64,000 bases of DNA from contig WGNB01000001.1 of the NCBI GenBank assembly GCA_016124795.1, positions 124,001 through 188,000 of the forward strand. The letters are read 5' to 3'. Of the stretch, positions 53,670-62,326 are shown piece by piece. The notes under the pieces are model-generated. The model did no database searches, had not been told where the DNA came from, and saw nothing but the letters and a program-made list of their open reading frames with translations. The number at the start of each line of letters is the position of its first letter. Position 1 is the stretch's first letter. This DNA is from Rhodopseudomonas sp. (GTDB lineage: Bacteria > Pseudomonadota > Alphaproteobacteria > Rhizobiales > Xanthobacteraceae). The position numbers and the translations under genes were made by a program.

Positions 53670-54416
53670 ATGATCAAAGAATCCACCCTTCGCGCCGGCG
53701 ACGAACCGGCCAGCAAGACCCGCATCCACGCGGTCTATCTGCAACTGCGGCGCGATATCCTGCACGGCAAGTTGTTGCCGGGTGCGCGGTTGCCGGTCGA
53801 ACACCTGCGCGCGGAATACGGCGTCAGCGCTGGCACGGTGCGCGAGGCGTTGTCGCTATTGGTCGCCGATGCCCTGGTGACGCCGGAAGGCCAGCGTGGC
53901 TTCTGGGTGGCGCAGGCGTCGGAGGATGACCTCATCGACGTCACCAATACCCGCATGCAGCTCGAAAGCGCGGGCTTGCGTCAGGCGATTGAAAGGGGCG
54001 ACGACGCCTGGGAAGCCGGCATCGTCGCCGCCTTCCACCGTCTCAGCCTGGTTGAAGACAAGACCGGCCGGCCGCTCGAAGGGCGGCTCGACGAATGGGA
54101 GTTGCGCAATCAGGATTTCCATGACGCGCTGATCGCGGCCTGTCCGTCACGCTGGACCAAGCGTTTCCGCAGCATTCTGTATCACCAGCACGAACGCTAT
54201 CGTCGCATCAGCCTGTCGCAGGGCGCCGGCGACCGTAACGTCCATGCCGAGCACGAAGCCATCATGGCGGCCACGCTCAAACGCGATGCCGATCTGGCCT
54301 GCCGGCTCATCGAGCAACATATCGCCGCCACGCGCGATCTCGTCTTTCGCGTCGGCGTGAATGGGTCCGCGGACCTTGCCGCGCCAAGCGCGGGCGCGCC
54401 CGCCAAATCGTCCTAA
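53670..54416 (+). CDS. GntR-family regulator with FCD domain
   Basis: 248 aa. The N-terminal winged helix is LRRDILHGKLLPGARLPVEHLRAEYGVSAGTVREALSLL (~residues 28-66), followed by an alpha-helical FCD ligand domain that includes QDFHDALIAAC and HAEHEAIMAA, with metal-binding His candidates. It is 38 bases before the aldehyde dehydrogenase, so probably cotranscribed. It may respond to a dicarboxylate or aromatic intermediate. Confidence 0.9.
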   Translation: MIKESTLRAGDEPASKTRIHAVYLQLRRDILHGKLLPGARLPVEHLRAEYGVSAGTVREALSLLVADALVTPEGQRGFWVAQASEDDLIDVTNTRMQLESAGLRQAIERGDDAWEAGIVAAFHRLSLVEDKTGRPLEGRLDEWELRNQDFHDALIAACPSRWTKRFRSILYHQHERYRRISLSQGAGDRNVHAEHEAIMAATLKRDADLACRLIEQHIAATRDLVFRVGVNGSADLAAPSAGAPAKSS

Positions 54417-54454
54417 CCGTCAACGAAAAGCTATCCAGAGAGAGGAACAATCCG

Positions 54455-55957
54455 ATGACCAGCGCCGCTTTAGCTGCTCCGACCGTCCACACCGGCAAGA
54501 CCGCCGAAGTCGCCCATTTCATCGATGGCCGCGCCGTTTCGTCGGCCAAGCCGTCATTCGAAAATCGCAATCCGGCGACCGGCGAGGTCGTCAGTTTGGT
54601 GCACGAGGCCGACGCGGCTTTGGTCGACGATGCGGTGCAGGCGGCCCGCCGCGCTCTGAAAGGTCCTTGGGGCAAGATGAGCGATCAGGAACGCTCGGCG
54701 ATTTTGCGCAAGGTGGCCGACGGCATCACGCGCCGCTTCGATGAATTCGTGCGAGCCGAAGTGCTCGATACCGGCAAGCCGGTCAGCCTGGCCTCGCATC
54801 TCGACATTCCGCGCGGCGCCGCGAACTTCAATGTCTTTGCCGATCAGATCCTGACGGCCTCGACCGAGACGTTTCGCATGGCCACGCCGGATGGCGCCGG
54901 TGCGCTCAATTATGCGATCCGCGTGCCGCGCGGTGTGATCGCGGTGGTGTGCCCGTGGAATCTGCCGCTGTTGCTGATGACCTGGAAGGTCGCACCGGCG
55001 CTGGCCTGCGGCAACACGGTCGTCGTCAAGCCGTCGGAGGAAACCCCGACCACGGCGGCCTTGCTCGGTCAGATCATGAACGAAGCCGGCATTCCGCCCG
55101 GCGTCTATAATGTCGTGCAGGGTCTCGGGCCGAACAGCACCGGCGAATTCCTCACTCGCCATCCCGAGGTCGACGGCATCACCTTCACCGGCGAGACGCG
55201 GACCGGCGAGGCGATCATGGCGGCGGCGTCCAAGGGCGTGCGGCCGGTGTCGCTCGAACTGGGCGGCAAGAACGCGGCGATGGTGTTTGCCGATTGCGAT
55301 CTCGACAAGGCGATCGAAGGCACGATGCGATCGGTGTTCGCCAATTGCGGGCAGGTCTGTCTCGGCACCGAGCGGGTCTACGTCGAACGGCCGATCTTCG
55401 ATTCTTTCGTCGAGCGGCTGAAGTCGGCCGCTCAGGGCCTGAAGATGGGCGATCCCTTCGACAAGACCACCAATCTCGGTCCGCTGATCAGCGCCGAGCA
55501 TCGCAACAAGGTGATGTCCTATTACGAACGCGCCAAGGCGGAAGGCGCGCGGATCGTGCTTGGCGGCGGCATCCCGAAGCTCGCCGCGCCGCAGAGCGGC
55601 GGCTATTTCATCGAGCCGACGATCTGGACCGGACTGCCGGAGACTTCAACGGTGGTGCGCGAGGAAATTTTTGGACCCTGCTGCCACATCACGCCGTTCG
55701 ACAGCGAGGATGAAGTCGCCGACCGGGTGAACGACAGCCCTTATGGCCTGGCGACGGCGATCTGGACCAACAACCTGACCCGGGCGCACCGGCTGTCGGC
55801 ACGGATCGATGTCGGCATCGTCTGGGTCAATTCCTGGTTCCTGCGCGACCTGCGCACGCCTTTCGGCGGCTCCAAGCAATCGGGCGTCGGCCGGGAAGGC
55901 GGCGTTCACTCGATGGAGTTCTACACCGAGCTGCGCAACGTCTGCGTCAAGCTTTGA
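54455..55957 (+). CDS. 2-Hydroxymuconic semialdehyde dehydrogenase-like aldehyde dehydrogenase
   Basis: NAD-dependent aldehyde dehydrogenase of 500 aa. Catalytic Cys302 is in NCGQVCLGTERVYVERP, general base Glu268 in LELGGKN and Asn169 in CPWNLPL. The stretches FTGETRTGEAIM and QVCLGTERVYVERPIFDSFV resemble DmpC/XylG of meta-cleavage pathways, as I recall them. AGAGAGAGGAAC precedes the ATG. No extradiol dioxygenase or hydrolase of a meta pathway is near, so it may serve another semialdehyde. Confidence 0.85.
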   Translation: MTSAALAAPTVHTGKTAEVAHFIDGRAVSSAKPSFENRNPATGEVVSLVHEADAALVDDAVQAARRALKGPWGKMSDQERSAILRKVADGITRRFDEFVRAEVLDTGKPVSLASHLDIPRGAANFNVFADQILTASTETFRMATPDGAGALNYAIRVPRGVIAVVCPWNLPLLLMTWKVAPALACGNTVVVKPSEETPTTAALLGQIMNEAGIPPGVYNVVQGLGPNSTGEFLTRHPEVDGITFTGETRTGEAIMAAASKGVRPVSLELGGKNAAMVFADCDLDKAIEGTMRSVFANCGQVCLGTERVYVERPIFDSFVERLKSAAQGLKMGDPFDKTTNLGPLISAEHRNKVMSYYERAKAEGARIVLGGGIPKLAAPQSGGYFIEPTIWTGLPETSTVVREEIFGPCCHITPFDSEDEVADRVNDSPYGLATAIWTNNLTRAHRLSARIDVGIVWVNSWFLRDLRTPFGGSKQSGVGREGGVHSMEFYTELRNVCVKL

Positions 55958-56080
55958 GCCTAATGCGGAACGATGGGGTGTCGGCCTAGCCGACGCCTCA
56001 TCGGAACGATCTCTTCAGATCGCAGGGAGGGTCGGCGCTTGCGACAGGACGTGGCGGGCGGCAAGACGCCCGACGCGTCG

Positions 56081-56106
56081 CGTTACGTTACGTTACGTAA
56101 CGTTAC
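56081..56106. repeat. CGTTA tandem repeat with a 14-bp palindrome at a gene end
   Basis: Short tandem run of CGTTA units (cgttacgttacgttacgtaa, continuing cgttac) forming the perfect palindrome ACGTTACGTAACGT. It overlaps the stop codon of the minus-strand hydrolase gene and lies between convergent genes. It may be a protein-binding site or a slippage-prone microsatellite. Confidence 0.6.
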
Positions 56107-56720
56107 TTGGCGTTGGACGCCGAGGATTGGTGCGACGGCATGGGGCGCTGTGCCGGCGCGGGCCGCGGCGCGCGGCTGATCCTCTGAATTTCCGCGATGA
56201 CCGTGGCGTGCAGCCGTTCGATCTTCTCGACGTTGAAATGATTGATCCCGTCATGGCCGATCAGGTTGACGTTCTTGATCGTCCCGCGAAAGCCGGGGCC
56301 CTTCGTGATATTGTGTTCGCCGAAATTGAAATTGAGGATATGGGCGACGTTGGTCGGGGCGACTCGCCCATCGTCCGGCCCGAAAGTCACCAGCAGCGCG
56401 ACTTTCGCACCCTTCGTCTTCAGCAGTTCGGCCATCGAGACCGCGGCGTCGGCGCCAAGCGAATGGCCGATGATAATGATCGCGCCCTTGTCGGCCTTTT
56501 GAGCCTTGGCGGCTTTATCCGCAAGCTCTTCATATTCAATGTGATTATGGACTTCCGGCCGGTAGCCGCGCTTGGCCAGTTCATCGGACAGGGTGTCGAG
56601 CCCGGTCGAGAAGACGTTGGCAAGCCCCTTCAGGAGATAGATGTGGGTTGCGGCCTGAGCATTCTGCGAGAAAATCGTCAGCGCGGCGAGAGCGGTAGCG
56701 AACAAAAGGCCAAAACGCAC
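56103..56720 (-). CDS. Exported alpha/beta-hydrolase-like protein of unknown function
   Basis: 205 aa from a GTG at 56720, chosen because GGAG lies 7 bases upstream and it puts the signal sequence (LLFATALAALTIFSQNAQA) at the N-terminus. The nucleophile-elbow motif is GHSLGAD after IIIIG; a possible catalytic His is in NHFNVEK. It resembles small thioesterase/lipase-like domains, but no family is recognised. The C-terminus is Pro/Ser-rich. It is an isolated gene, convergent with the aldehyde dehydrogenase. Confidence 0.65.
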   Translation of the reverse strand: MRFGLLFATALAALTIFSQNAQAATHIYLLKGLANVFSTGLDTLSDELAKRGYRPEVHNHIEYEELADKAAKAQKADKGAIIIIGHSLGADAAVSMAELLKTKGAKVALLVTFGPDDGRVAPTNVAHILNFNFGEHNITKGPGFRGTIKNVNLIGHDGINHFNVEKIERLHATVIAEIQRISRAPRPAPAQRPMPSHQSSASNAK

Positions 56721-56755
56721 AATACGGCTCCATATCCCGAGGTGGCACACGAATA

Positions 56756-56768
56756 GTGGACAGTCCAC
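56756..56768. promoter_or_regulatory. 13-bp palindrome upstream of the hydrolase-like gene
   Basis: GTGGAC-A-GTCCAC lies 36-48 bases before the GTG start at 56720, within the 222-base gap 56721-56942 between divergent genes. Its position fits an operator or promoter spacer; the gap contains no gene that I can support. Confidence 0.45.
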
Positions 56769-56942
56769 GGATAGTCAATTTTACCGCTAGTCGATTCACG
56801 TTGATAAGGCTTTGTAAGTCCCATATGTCCCGGTGGCTTAGGCCCCGGGGTTAAAGGGAGCGGTTGCCGATCGGATTCTGTGGCCGGTTTGCCCCCACGA
56901 CACGCGCCGATTTTGTTTTCCGCCGCACGACGAGCCAATACC

Positions 56943-57527
56943 ATGACGCTTTTGATCGCCAAATTGATGTGGGGCCTGGGCTGCGTTGCCTATTTCTGCA
57001 TCAGGTACCCGCACCAGCGCCGGGCCCGCAAAACCGCGGTCGCGCAACGCCGCGTGACCGGGCTGGAAAGGGCGCTGATGGCGATTTCCTATAGCGGCCT
57101 TGGCGTGGTGCCGCTGATTTATGTGGTCACGGATCAGCCCGCATTCGCGACTTATCCGTTCTCGCCGGTGCTGGCCTGGCTCGGAACGCTGGTTTTGATC
57201 GCGGCGATGGTTCTACTGTACCGGACACATCGCGATCTGGGCCGGCTTTGGTCGATCTCGCTCGAAATTCGCGACCGGCATCAATTGGTTACGCACGGGA
57301 TCTACGAAAAGCTGCGGCATCCGATGTATTCGTCATTCTGGCTTTGGGCGATTTCGCAGGCTTTGCTGCTGCCGAATTGGATCGCCGGCTGTGCCGGTCT
57401 TGTCGGGTTCGGCATTCTGTACTTCGCTCGCGTCGGCCACGAGGAGCGGATGATGCTGGAGACTTTCGGCAGCGATTATCGTGCCTATATGGCCCGGACC
57501 CACCGGTTGATCCCGGGGATTTACTGA
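56943..57527 (+). CDS. Isoprenylcysteine carboxyl methyltransferase (ICMT)-family membrane protein
   Basis: 194 aa from the ATG at 56943. About five hydrophobic segments (near 4-20, 50-65, 75-95 and two around 135-165). The SAM-binding C-terminal signature is visible: LVTHGIYEKLRHPMYSSFW and GHEERMMLETFGSDYRAYMARTHRLIPG. Bacterial members methylate lipids or small molecules such as isoprenoid or phospholipid head groups; most are uncharacterised. It precedes the ligase/carrier/acyltransferase genes by 211 bases on the same strand and may or may not belong to them. Confidence 0.8.
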   Translation: MTLLIAKLMWGLGCVAYFCIRYPHQRRARKTAVAQRRVTGLERALMAISYSGLGVVPLIYVVTDQPAFATYPFSPVLAWLGTLVLIAAMVLLYRTHRDLGRLWSISLEIRDRHQLVTHGIYEKLRHPMYSSFWLWAISQALLLPNWIAGCAGLVGFGILYFARVGHEERMMLETFGSDYRAYMARTHRLIPGIY

Positions 57528-57619
57528 GACCGTCACGGCAGCACGGCGACCCGTGTCGTGTGGCGGTCCCGATATTGCAGGGCGACGTTATTGCCGGTTT
57601 TGGCGGTCGGTGCCGTCGA

Positions 57620-57636
57620 AGCGGTTTGACACCGCT
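57620..57636. other. Small hairpin before the ligase gene
   Basis: AGCGGT-TTGAC-ACCGCT, a 6-bp stem with a 5-nt loop in the 211-base gap 57528-57738, followed by a G-rich stretch. It may be a weak terminator of the methyltransferase transcript or a leader structure of the ligase gene. Confidence 0.35.
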
Positions 57637-57738
57637 CCGGGGCGGGGCCCAGGGTAGTGGGGGTTGTCGGGGGCGGGCGATTGGGCGTCGGTCGGCCGGT
57701 TTCATTTGAGCGTTGTCGAGAGCGGTCGAGAGACCCGT

Positions 57739-59358
57739 ATGGATATTGTTCTTCTTCAGACCGGGGCCCTGCCCACAGTTGACGGCGGTTTTTCCGATGG
57801 CGCCGCTGCGACCGACGATGCGGGCCCAATCCTTGGGCCGACATCGTTCTCGAACCTTGCCGCGGCGTTTGCCGCTGTCGCCATGCGCCGCGCCGGGCAC
57901 TCGGCGCTGGTTACTAAAGACGCCACGATTTCGTATGGGTTGCTGCTGCAGGCCGCGAACCGCGTGTGCCGGTACCTGATCGACCGTCCGGGCTATCGGC
58001 CGGGCGCTCTGGTGACGCTGCAATTGTCGAATTCTCTGGAATATCTGGCGGCGTTTTATGGCACGCTGTTGGCCGATTGCGTTGTTGTGCCGTTGCCGGT
58101 GACGCTGGAAGCCTCGCGCCGGCTGGCGATCTATCAACAGTGCCGGCCGGATGTCTTGATCAGCCGGCCGTCCGATTTCGATCCGACCGGGTATGATGGC
58201 GAGCCGGCTTCCGTGAGCCTGTTCGGCGGTGAGGCAGCCGATGCATCGATGCCGCACCCGCGTCGTGCCGCCGGCGATCTCGCGATGCTGCTTTACACCT
58301 CCGGTTCAACCGGCGCGCCGAAAGGCGTCATGCTGAGCCATCGCAACCTGCTCGCCAATGCCGGTTCGATCCTGCAAGTGTTGCCGGTTAATTCCGACGA
58401 TCGGACGCTGGTTGTGCTGCCGTTCTGCCATGCGCTGGGTAATTCCATTCTTCAAACCCATATCCTGTCGGGTGCGACGCTTCTGGTGAAAGGCGCGCTG
58501 ACTTTCCCGTCCTCGATTGTCGAGGCCTTGCGGGAGCTGCGCGCGACAAGCTTTTCAGCCGTGCCGGAAGTCTACGGGATGCTGTTGAAATATGGTCGGC
58601 TTGGTGAGAGTTCCCTGCCGGCGCTTCGCTACATGGCGGTCGCGGGCGGCGCGCTGCGGCCGGATCTGGCGGCCGACGTTGCCAGGCGGATCGCGCCGGC
58701 ATCGTTCTATGTCATGTATGGACAATCCGAGGCGACGTCGCGGCTGGCGATCCTTGCTCCGGACGACCTCGGCCGGCGCAGCGGCTCGATCGGGAAGGCC
58801 ATTCCCGGCGTCGAACTTTGCATCATGGATGACGATAACCGCGAATTGCCGGTCGGCGCCGTCGGCATGTTGTGCGCGCGGGGCGATAACGTCATGGCCG
58901 GCTATTGGGACGATCCGGCTGCCACCGCCGATGTCCTCGACGCCGATGGCTGGCTGCGAACCGGCGACCTCGCCCGACGGGACGCGGACGGCTATTTCTA
59001 TATTCAGGGGCGCGCCAACCTGCTGATCAAAGTGCAAGGTCAGCGGATGCATCCGGCGGAAATCGAAAGCGTGGTCGAGGCCGGCTTTCCACACGTCCGG
59101 GCGGTCGCTGTTCCGGTGTCCCGGAACGACGAAGTCCGGTTTATGCTTTTCCTCGCCAGCCAGGATAACAGCCCGGTCGACGTGCCGGCGATCCGCGCGG
59201 CTTGCCAAAAGGAGCTTCCTTCCTTTAAGCAACCTGTGAATTTTGAAGTTCTGGACCGCCTGCCTTTGACGCCTTCCTATAAGGTCGACCGCGCGGCGCT
59301 GGGCCGGCTTGCGGGGCCGAAGCCGGATGCCACAGCGACCTTGAGACCAACCGGCTGA
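57739..59358 (+). CDS. Adenylate-forming acyl/aryl ligase of the carrier-protein cassette
   Basis: 539 aa from the ATG at 57739 (MDIVLLQTG); the frame is open another 25 codons upstream. Motif A3 is LLYTSGSTGAPKGVMLSHRNL, A5 MYGQSEATSR, A7 GWLRTGD, A8 YFYIQGRANLLIKVQGQRMHPAEIE and A10 TPSYKVDR with the catalytic Lys. It is a fatty/aryl-acyl-AMP ligase or CoA ligase. Because a free-standing carrier protein follows, it probably loads an acyl or aryl group on that carrier rather than on CoA. 191 bases separate it from the carrier gene, with no gene in between. Confidence 0.88.
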   Translation: MDIVLLQTGALPTVDGGFSDGAAATDDAGPILGPTSFSNLAAAFAAVAMRRAGHSALVTKDATISYGLLLQAANRVCRYLIDRPGYRPGALVTLQLSNSLEYLAAFYGTLLADCVVVPLPVTLEASRRLAIYQQCRPDVLISRPSDFDPTGYDGEPASVSLFGGEAADASMPHPRRAAGDLAMLLYTSGSTGAPKGVMLSHRNLLANAGSILQVLPVNSDDRTLVVLPFCHALGNSILQTHILSGATLLVKGALTFPSSIVEALRELRATSFSAVPEVYGMLLKYGRLGESSLPALRYMAVAGGALRPDLAADVARRIAPASFYVMYGQSEATSRLAILAPDDLGRRSGSIGKAIPGVELCIMDDDNRELPVGAVGMLCARGDNVMAGYWDDPAATADVLDADGWLRTGDLARRDADGYFYIQGRANLLIKVQGQRMHPAEIESVVEAGFPHVRAVAVPVSRNDEVRFMLFLASQDNSPVDVPAIRAACQKELPSFKQPVNFEVLDRLPLTPSYKVDRAALGRLAGPKPDATATLRPTG

Positions 59359-59549
59359 CACCGCCGTCCGACCCATGAGCCGAAATGCCACCACATGATT
59401 TTTCGGATGCTTTTGACGGGCTGGCCGTGACTTGTGCCACGATGAGCGCCGATGAATGAACATGCTATCGATGACGTTCTGAATTCGAAACTTCTCCGCC
59501 GACGTGGCGATATTGCAGCCCAGTCCTTAGTCCAGGTGATGTAGCGTTG

Positions 59550-59822
59550 ATGATGTTCGATCGAGAAAAGGCATTAGACGAATTGCTGCGGTTCGTTCGT
59601 GCGCACGATTTGTCGCGCGCCAACGTTACGGCGCAAACGGACCTCATCGAGAGCGGTCTTATGGACTCCCTGTTGCTGGTTGACCTGATCGTGCATCTCG
59701 AAGAGGTCTACGGCGTCCGCTTCGAGAGCGAGCACATCGATCCGACCAACTTCAACAATATTGCGGCTATCGTCGATCTGGTCGCGCAGCGGATGGCGGC
59801 GGCCGAGCCGCGGCTGGGTTGA
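59550..59822 (+). CDS. Acyl carrier protein-like (DltC/ACP family)
   Basis: 90 aa starting at one of two adjacent ATGs (59550 or 59553), with AGGTGAT upstream. The phosphopantetheine site is Ser40 in ESGLMDSLLLVDLIVHLEE (DSL motif). The C-terminal helix region ESEHIDPTNFNNIAAIVDLV resembles D-alanyl and other stand-alone carrier proteins more than fatty-acid-synthesis AcpP. It lies 191 bases after the ligase and 46 before the acyltransferase-like gene. Confidence 0.88.
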   Translation: MMFDREKALDELLRFVRAHDLSRANVTAQTDLIESGLMDSLLLVDLIVHLEEVYGVRFESEHIDPTNFNNIAAIVDLVAQRMAAAEPRLG

Positions 59823-59868
59823 TCATGCGCGACCGGGCGCCGAGCGTGCAGAAGACAGGCAGCCCGTC

Positions 59869-60741
59869 ATGAAGTGGCCGTTGCGTAGCCGCGCCGTCCC
59901 GAACGCGGACATTCCGCTTTATAACCGCTTCTATCTCCACGCATCGCGGGCAAGCCATGCCGATGCAACGATCGTCTGGGGCACCGAGATCGACGCCGAT
60001 GCCTTGCAGGCGTTTCTGCGTGAACGGAACCGGCAAAGCCGGGTCGTCATTACGCCGGCGCATGCCTTGATCCGCGCGACGGCGCTGGCCCTCGTGCAAT
60101 TCCCGGCGCTGAACGTGCGCGTGGTCGGCCGAAAGATCTATCCGTTCCGCGACGTCAGCGTGCGGATCGCGTTTTTTCATCGCCGCAACAAGGAAATCGA
60201 TTTGTTGCTGGTGCAGAATGCGGATCAGAAGAACCTGCAACAGATCGCTCAGAATGTCTGGGATCGGCTGCTTCAGGCGGCGCGCGGCGAGGGCGGTCGC
60301 GACCGCGACCTGGCGCGGCTGCGCCGGCTTCCCGGTTTCTGGTTCCGCCAGTTGATGCGGTTCCATGGCTTTCTGGATCGTCATTTTCGGCTGCCGATCT
60401 TAAGTCGGCTGGATGCGACGCGTGCCGGCGGCGCTTTGGTCAACGATCTGTCGTTTCCCGGCGCGCCGCCGATGCGCAGTTACAAGGCGTCGCGGTTTCC
60501 CGATGAAAGCGACACCTTCAACCTGACCTTGGGGCCGGTCGAGCAGAAAGTCGTGGCCAAGGGGGATGGCTTTGCCTCGGTCGGCATCATGCCGTTGTTT
60601 GTGCGCGCCGATCATCGCCTGATCGATGCCTATCAGGTTGGCCGATTGCTCGATCTGGTGCGTGATTTGCTGAACCATCCCGAGCGTCTTGAAGAGTCGC
60701 TTGCGAATGTGGCGACGCCGGGTCAGGCAAAGCCCGACTGA
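59869..60741 (+). CDS. 2-Oxoacid dehydrogenase E2-type acyltransferase domain, without lipoyl domain
   Basis: 290 aa from the ATG at 59869. The protein is only the CAT-like catalytic domain of E2 acyltransferases. The active motif HRxxD is ADHRLIDAYQVGRLL (His249, Asp253) and the sequence VAKGDGFASVGIMPLFVRADHRL is typical of the trimer active-site strand. There is no lipoyl or E1/E3-binding domain, and the usual Gly after the Asp is replaced by Ala. With a ligase and carrier upstream it may transfer the carrier-bound acyl group to an acceptor, in the way CAT-fold enzymes use a thioester donor. Product unknown. Confidence 0.8.
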   Translation: MKWPLRSRAVPNADIPLYNRFYLHASRASHADATIVWGTEIDADALQAFLRERNRQSRVVITPAHALIRATALALVQFPALNVRVVGRKIYPFRDVSVRIAFFHRRNKEIDLLLVQNADQKNLQQIAQNVWDRLLQAARGEGGRDRDLARLRRLPGFWFRQLMRFHGFLDRHFRLPILSRLDATRAGGALVNDLSFPGAPPMRSYKASRFPDESDTFNLTLGPVEQKVVAKGDGFASVGIMPLFVRADHRLIDAYQVGRLLDLVRDLLNHPERLEESLANVATPGQAKPD

Positions 60742-61125
60742 TCTCTCAGGAATTTTGTAATTTGCGTGTTGGCATGCCGCCGCTGTGACAGGGTCGGCAG
60801 GTCTATTCAGTGCTGTGTCAGCGCTGCCCCTTCATGGCCGGTCTTTCGCCCGGTGAAATCGATGAGAGCGAGCTCCTGTGGCGTCGGCCGGTCGATAGAC
60901 ATCCCGGTCGCTGCATCCGTGGCCGCATAAGAATGCGGGAGGGCGACGCATGCGTGGCCAGATTTGGCTTTCACATCGGCAGGGGATCGGTTTGAATGCG
61001 GCCCAACGGATCGCGGTTCTGGCGGAGCCCTGCGCGATGTCGTCATGTCGGTGGGCCAAAGGTCCGTCCGATCGCGAGACCAAAGACAAAAATATCCGCG
61101 GTGGAAACGAACGAGGAGGAACGAA
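60742..61125. other. 384-base intergenic region
   Basis: Between the acyltransferase-like gene and the next binding protein. Short frames on both strands have no recognisable product, and I see no strong hairpin or dyad. GAGGAGGAACG at the right end is the ribosome site for the binding protein. Confidence 0.5.
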
Positions 61126-62097
61126 ATGAAGTCCATGCAAAAACTGGCGGCCGCGCTCGCCCTGGCGGCGCCGCTTGCGCTTGGCGCGGGTCAGGCCTCG
61201 GCCGAGGACCATCTCAAGATCGTCATCGGTCAGATCAATAACTGGGAAAATCAGGCGCCGACCTTGGGGCAGGATGCAGGCATCTTCAAGAAGCATAACC
61301 TGGTGATCGACGCGACCGGAACGCGCGGCGCCGGCGAAACCATTCAGGCCGTGATTTCGGGTTCGGCCGATCTCGGCGCCGGTGTCGGTCTGGCTGGCGC
61401 GATGCGCGCTTATTCGAAAGGCGCGCCGTTGCGGGTGCTGTTGCCGGCCTTCACCGGGACGGGTGACCTGTTCTGGTATGTCAAGGCTGACTCGCCGCTC
61501 AAGAGCCTGAAGGACGCGACCGCCAAGAACACGATCGCCTATTCGACCAACGGTTCGAGCTCCAACAACATCGTTATCGCCTTCGGGCAGGAACTCGGCT
61601 CCAAGGCAACGCCGACTGCGACCGGCAGCCCGGCGACGACCCTGACCGCCGTGATGTCGGGGCAGATCGACATCGGCTGGGCGGCGCCGCCGTTCGGCCT
61701 GCAAGAGGAAAAGGACGGCAAGATCCGCATCATCGCGCGCGGCAGTGAAGTGCCGTCGCTGCGCGGGCAGACCGTGCGCACCATCATCGTCAATGCCGAT
61801 GCGCTGAAGACCAAGCACGACGCGATCATGCGGTTCGTTGACGCCTACCGTGAGGCGGTCGATTGGATGTATGCCGATCCGAAGGCGGTCGAGATGTACG
61901 CCAAGAAGATCAAGCGCCCGGCCGAGCTGATCAAGGCGTCGATCGCGAAATTCCATCCCAAGGAAGCGCTGCAGACTGACCATATGGCCGAACTCGATGC
62001 GGCCAATAAGGATGCGGTCAAGCTCAAGTTTTTGGAGAAGCCGTTGACCAAGGAACAGCTTGCCGACTTCATCGTGATCCCGCCGCGTAAGAAATAG
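61126..62097 (+). CDS. ABC-type substrate-binding protein (NMT1/TauA-like), no linked permease in window
   Basis: 323 aa from the ATG at 61126 (GAGGAGGAACGAA upstream), with a signal peptide cleaved near ASA-ED (~residue 26). The mature start is HLKIVIGQINNWENQAPTLGQDAGIFKKHNLVIDATG and the NMT1/SsuA fold continues. No ATPase or permease gene follows; a terminator does. It may serve permeases elsewhere, perhaps beyond the right edge. The next gene is a ThDP enzyme. Confidence 0.88.
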   Translation: MKSMQKLAAALALAAPLALGAGQASAEDHLKIVIGQINNWENQAPTLGQDAGIFKKHNLVIDATGTRGAGETIQAVISGSADLGAGVGLAGAMRAYSKGAPLRVLLPAFTGTGDLFWYVKADSPLKSLKDATAKNTIAYSTNGSSSNNIVIAFGQELGSKATPTATGSPATTLTAVMSGQIDIGWAAPPFGLQEEKDGKIRIIARGSEVPSLRGQTVRTIIVNADALKTKHDAIMRFVDAYREAVDWMYADPKAVEMYAKKIKRPAELIKASIAKFHPKEALQTDHMAELDAANKDAVKLKFLEKPLTKEQLADFIVIPPRKK

Positions 62098-62123
62098 CCG
62101 CGACGGCGCAATCAGACAGGAAG

Positions 62124-62152
62124 CGGGCCGCTGGCGTAACGGCGGCCCGTTT
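62124..62152 (+). terminator. Rho-independent terminator after the binding-protein gene
   Basis: Eight-bp stem CGGGCCGC/GCGGCCCG with a 10-nt loop followed by TTTCATT, 27 bases after the stop codon. The stem sequence is identical to the hairpin after cydX (17075-17101). Confidence 0.7.
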
Positions 62153-62326
62153 CATTAACGGCGGTTCGACAGGCTTGCGGGCGAGGGCTGCTTGGCGCCG
62201 CCTGCGCTTGCCGTGGAAGGCATAGCAGTGGCGATATCGAACTGTTATCGCCGCCGATTATATGCAACAAGAATGGCTGAATAGTCACGACGCGCGGGGG
62301 CTAATCCGCGCCATATGCAGGGAGAA

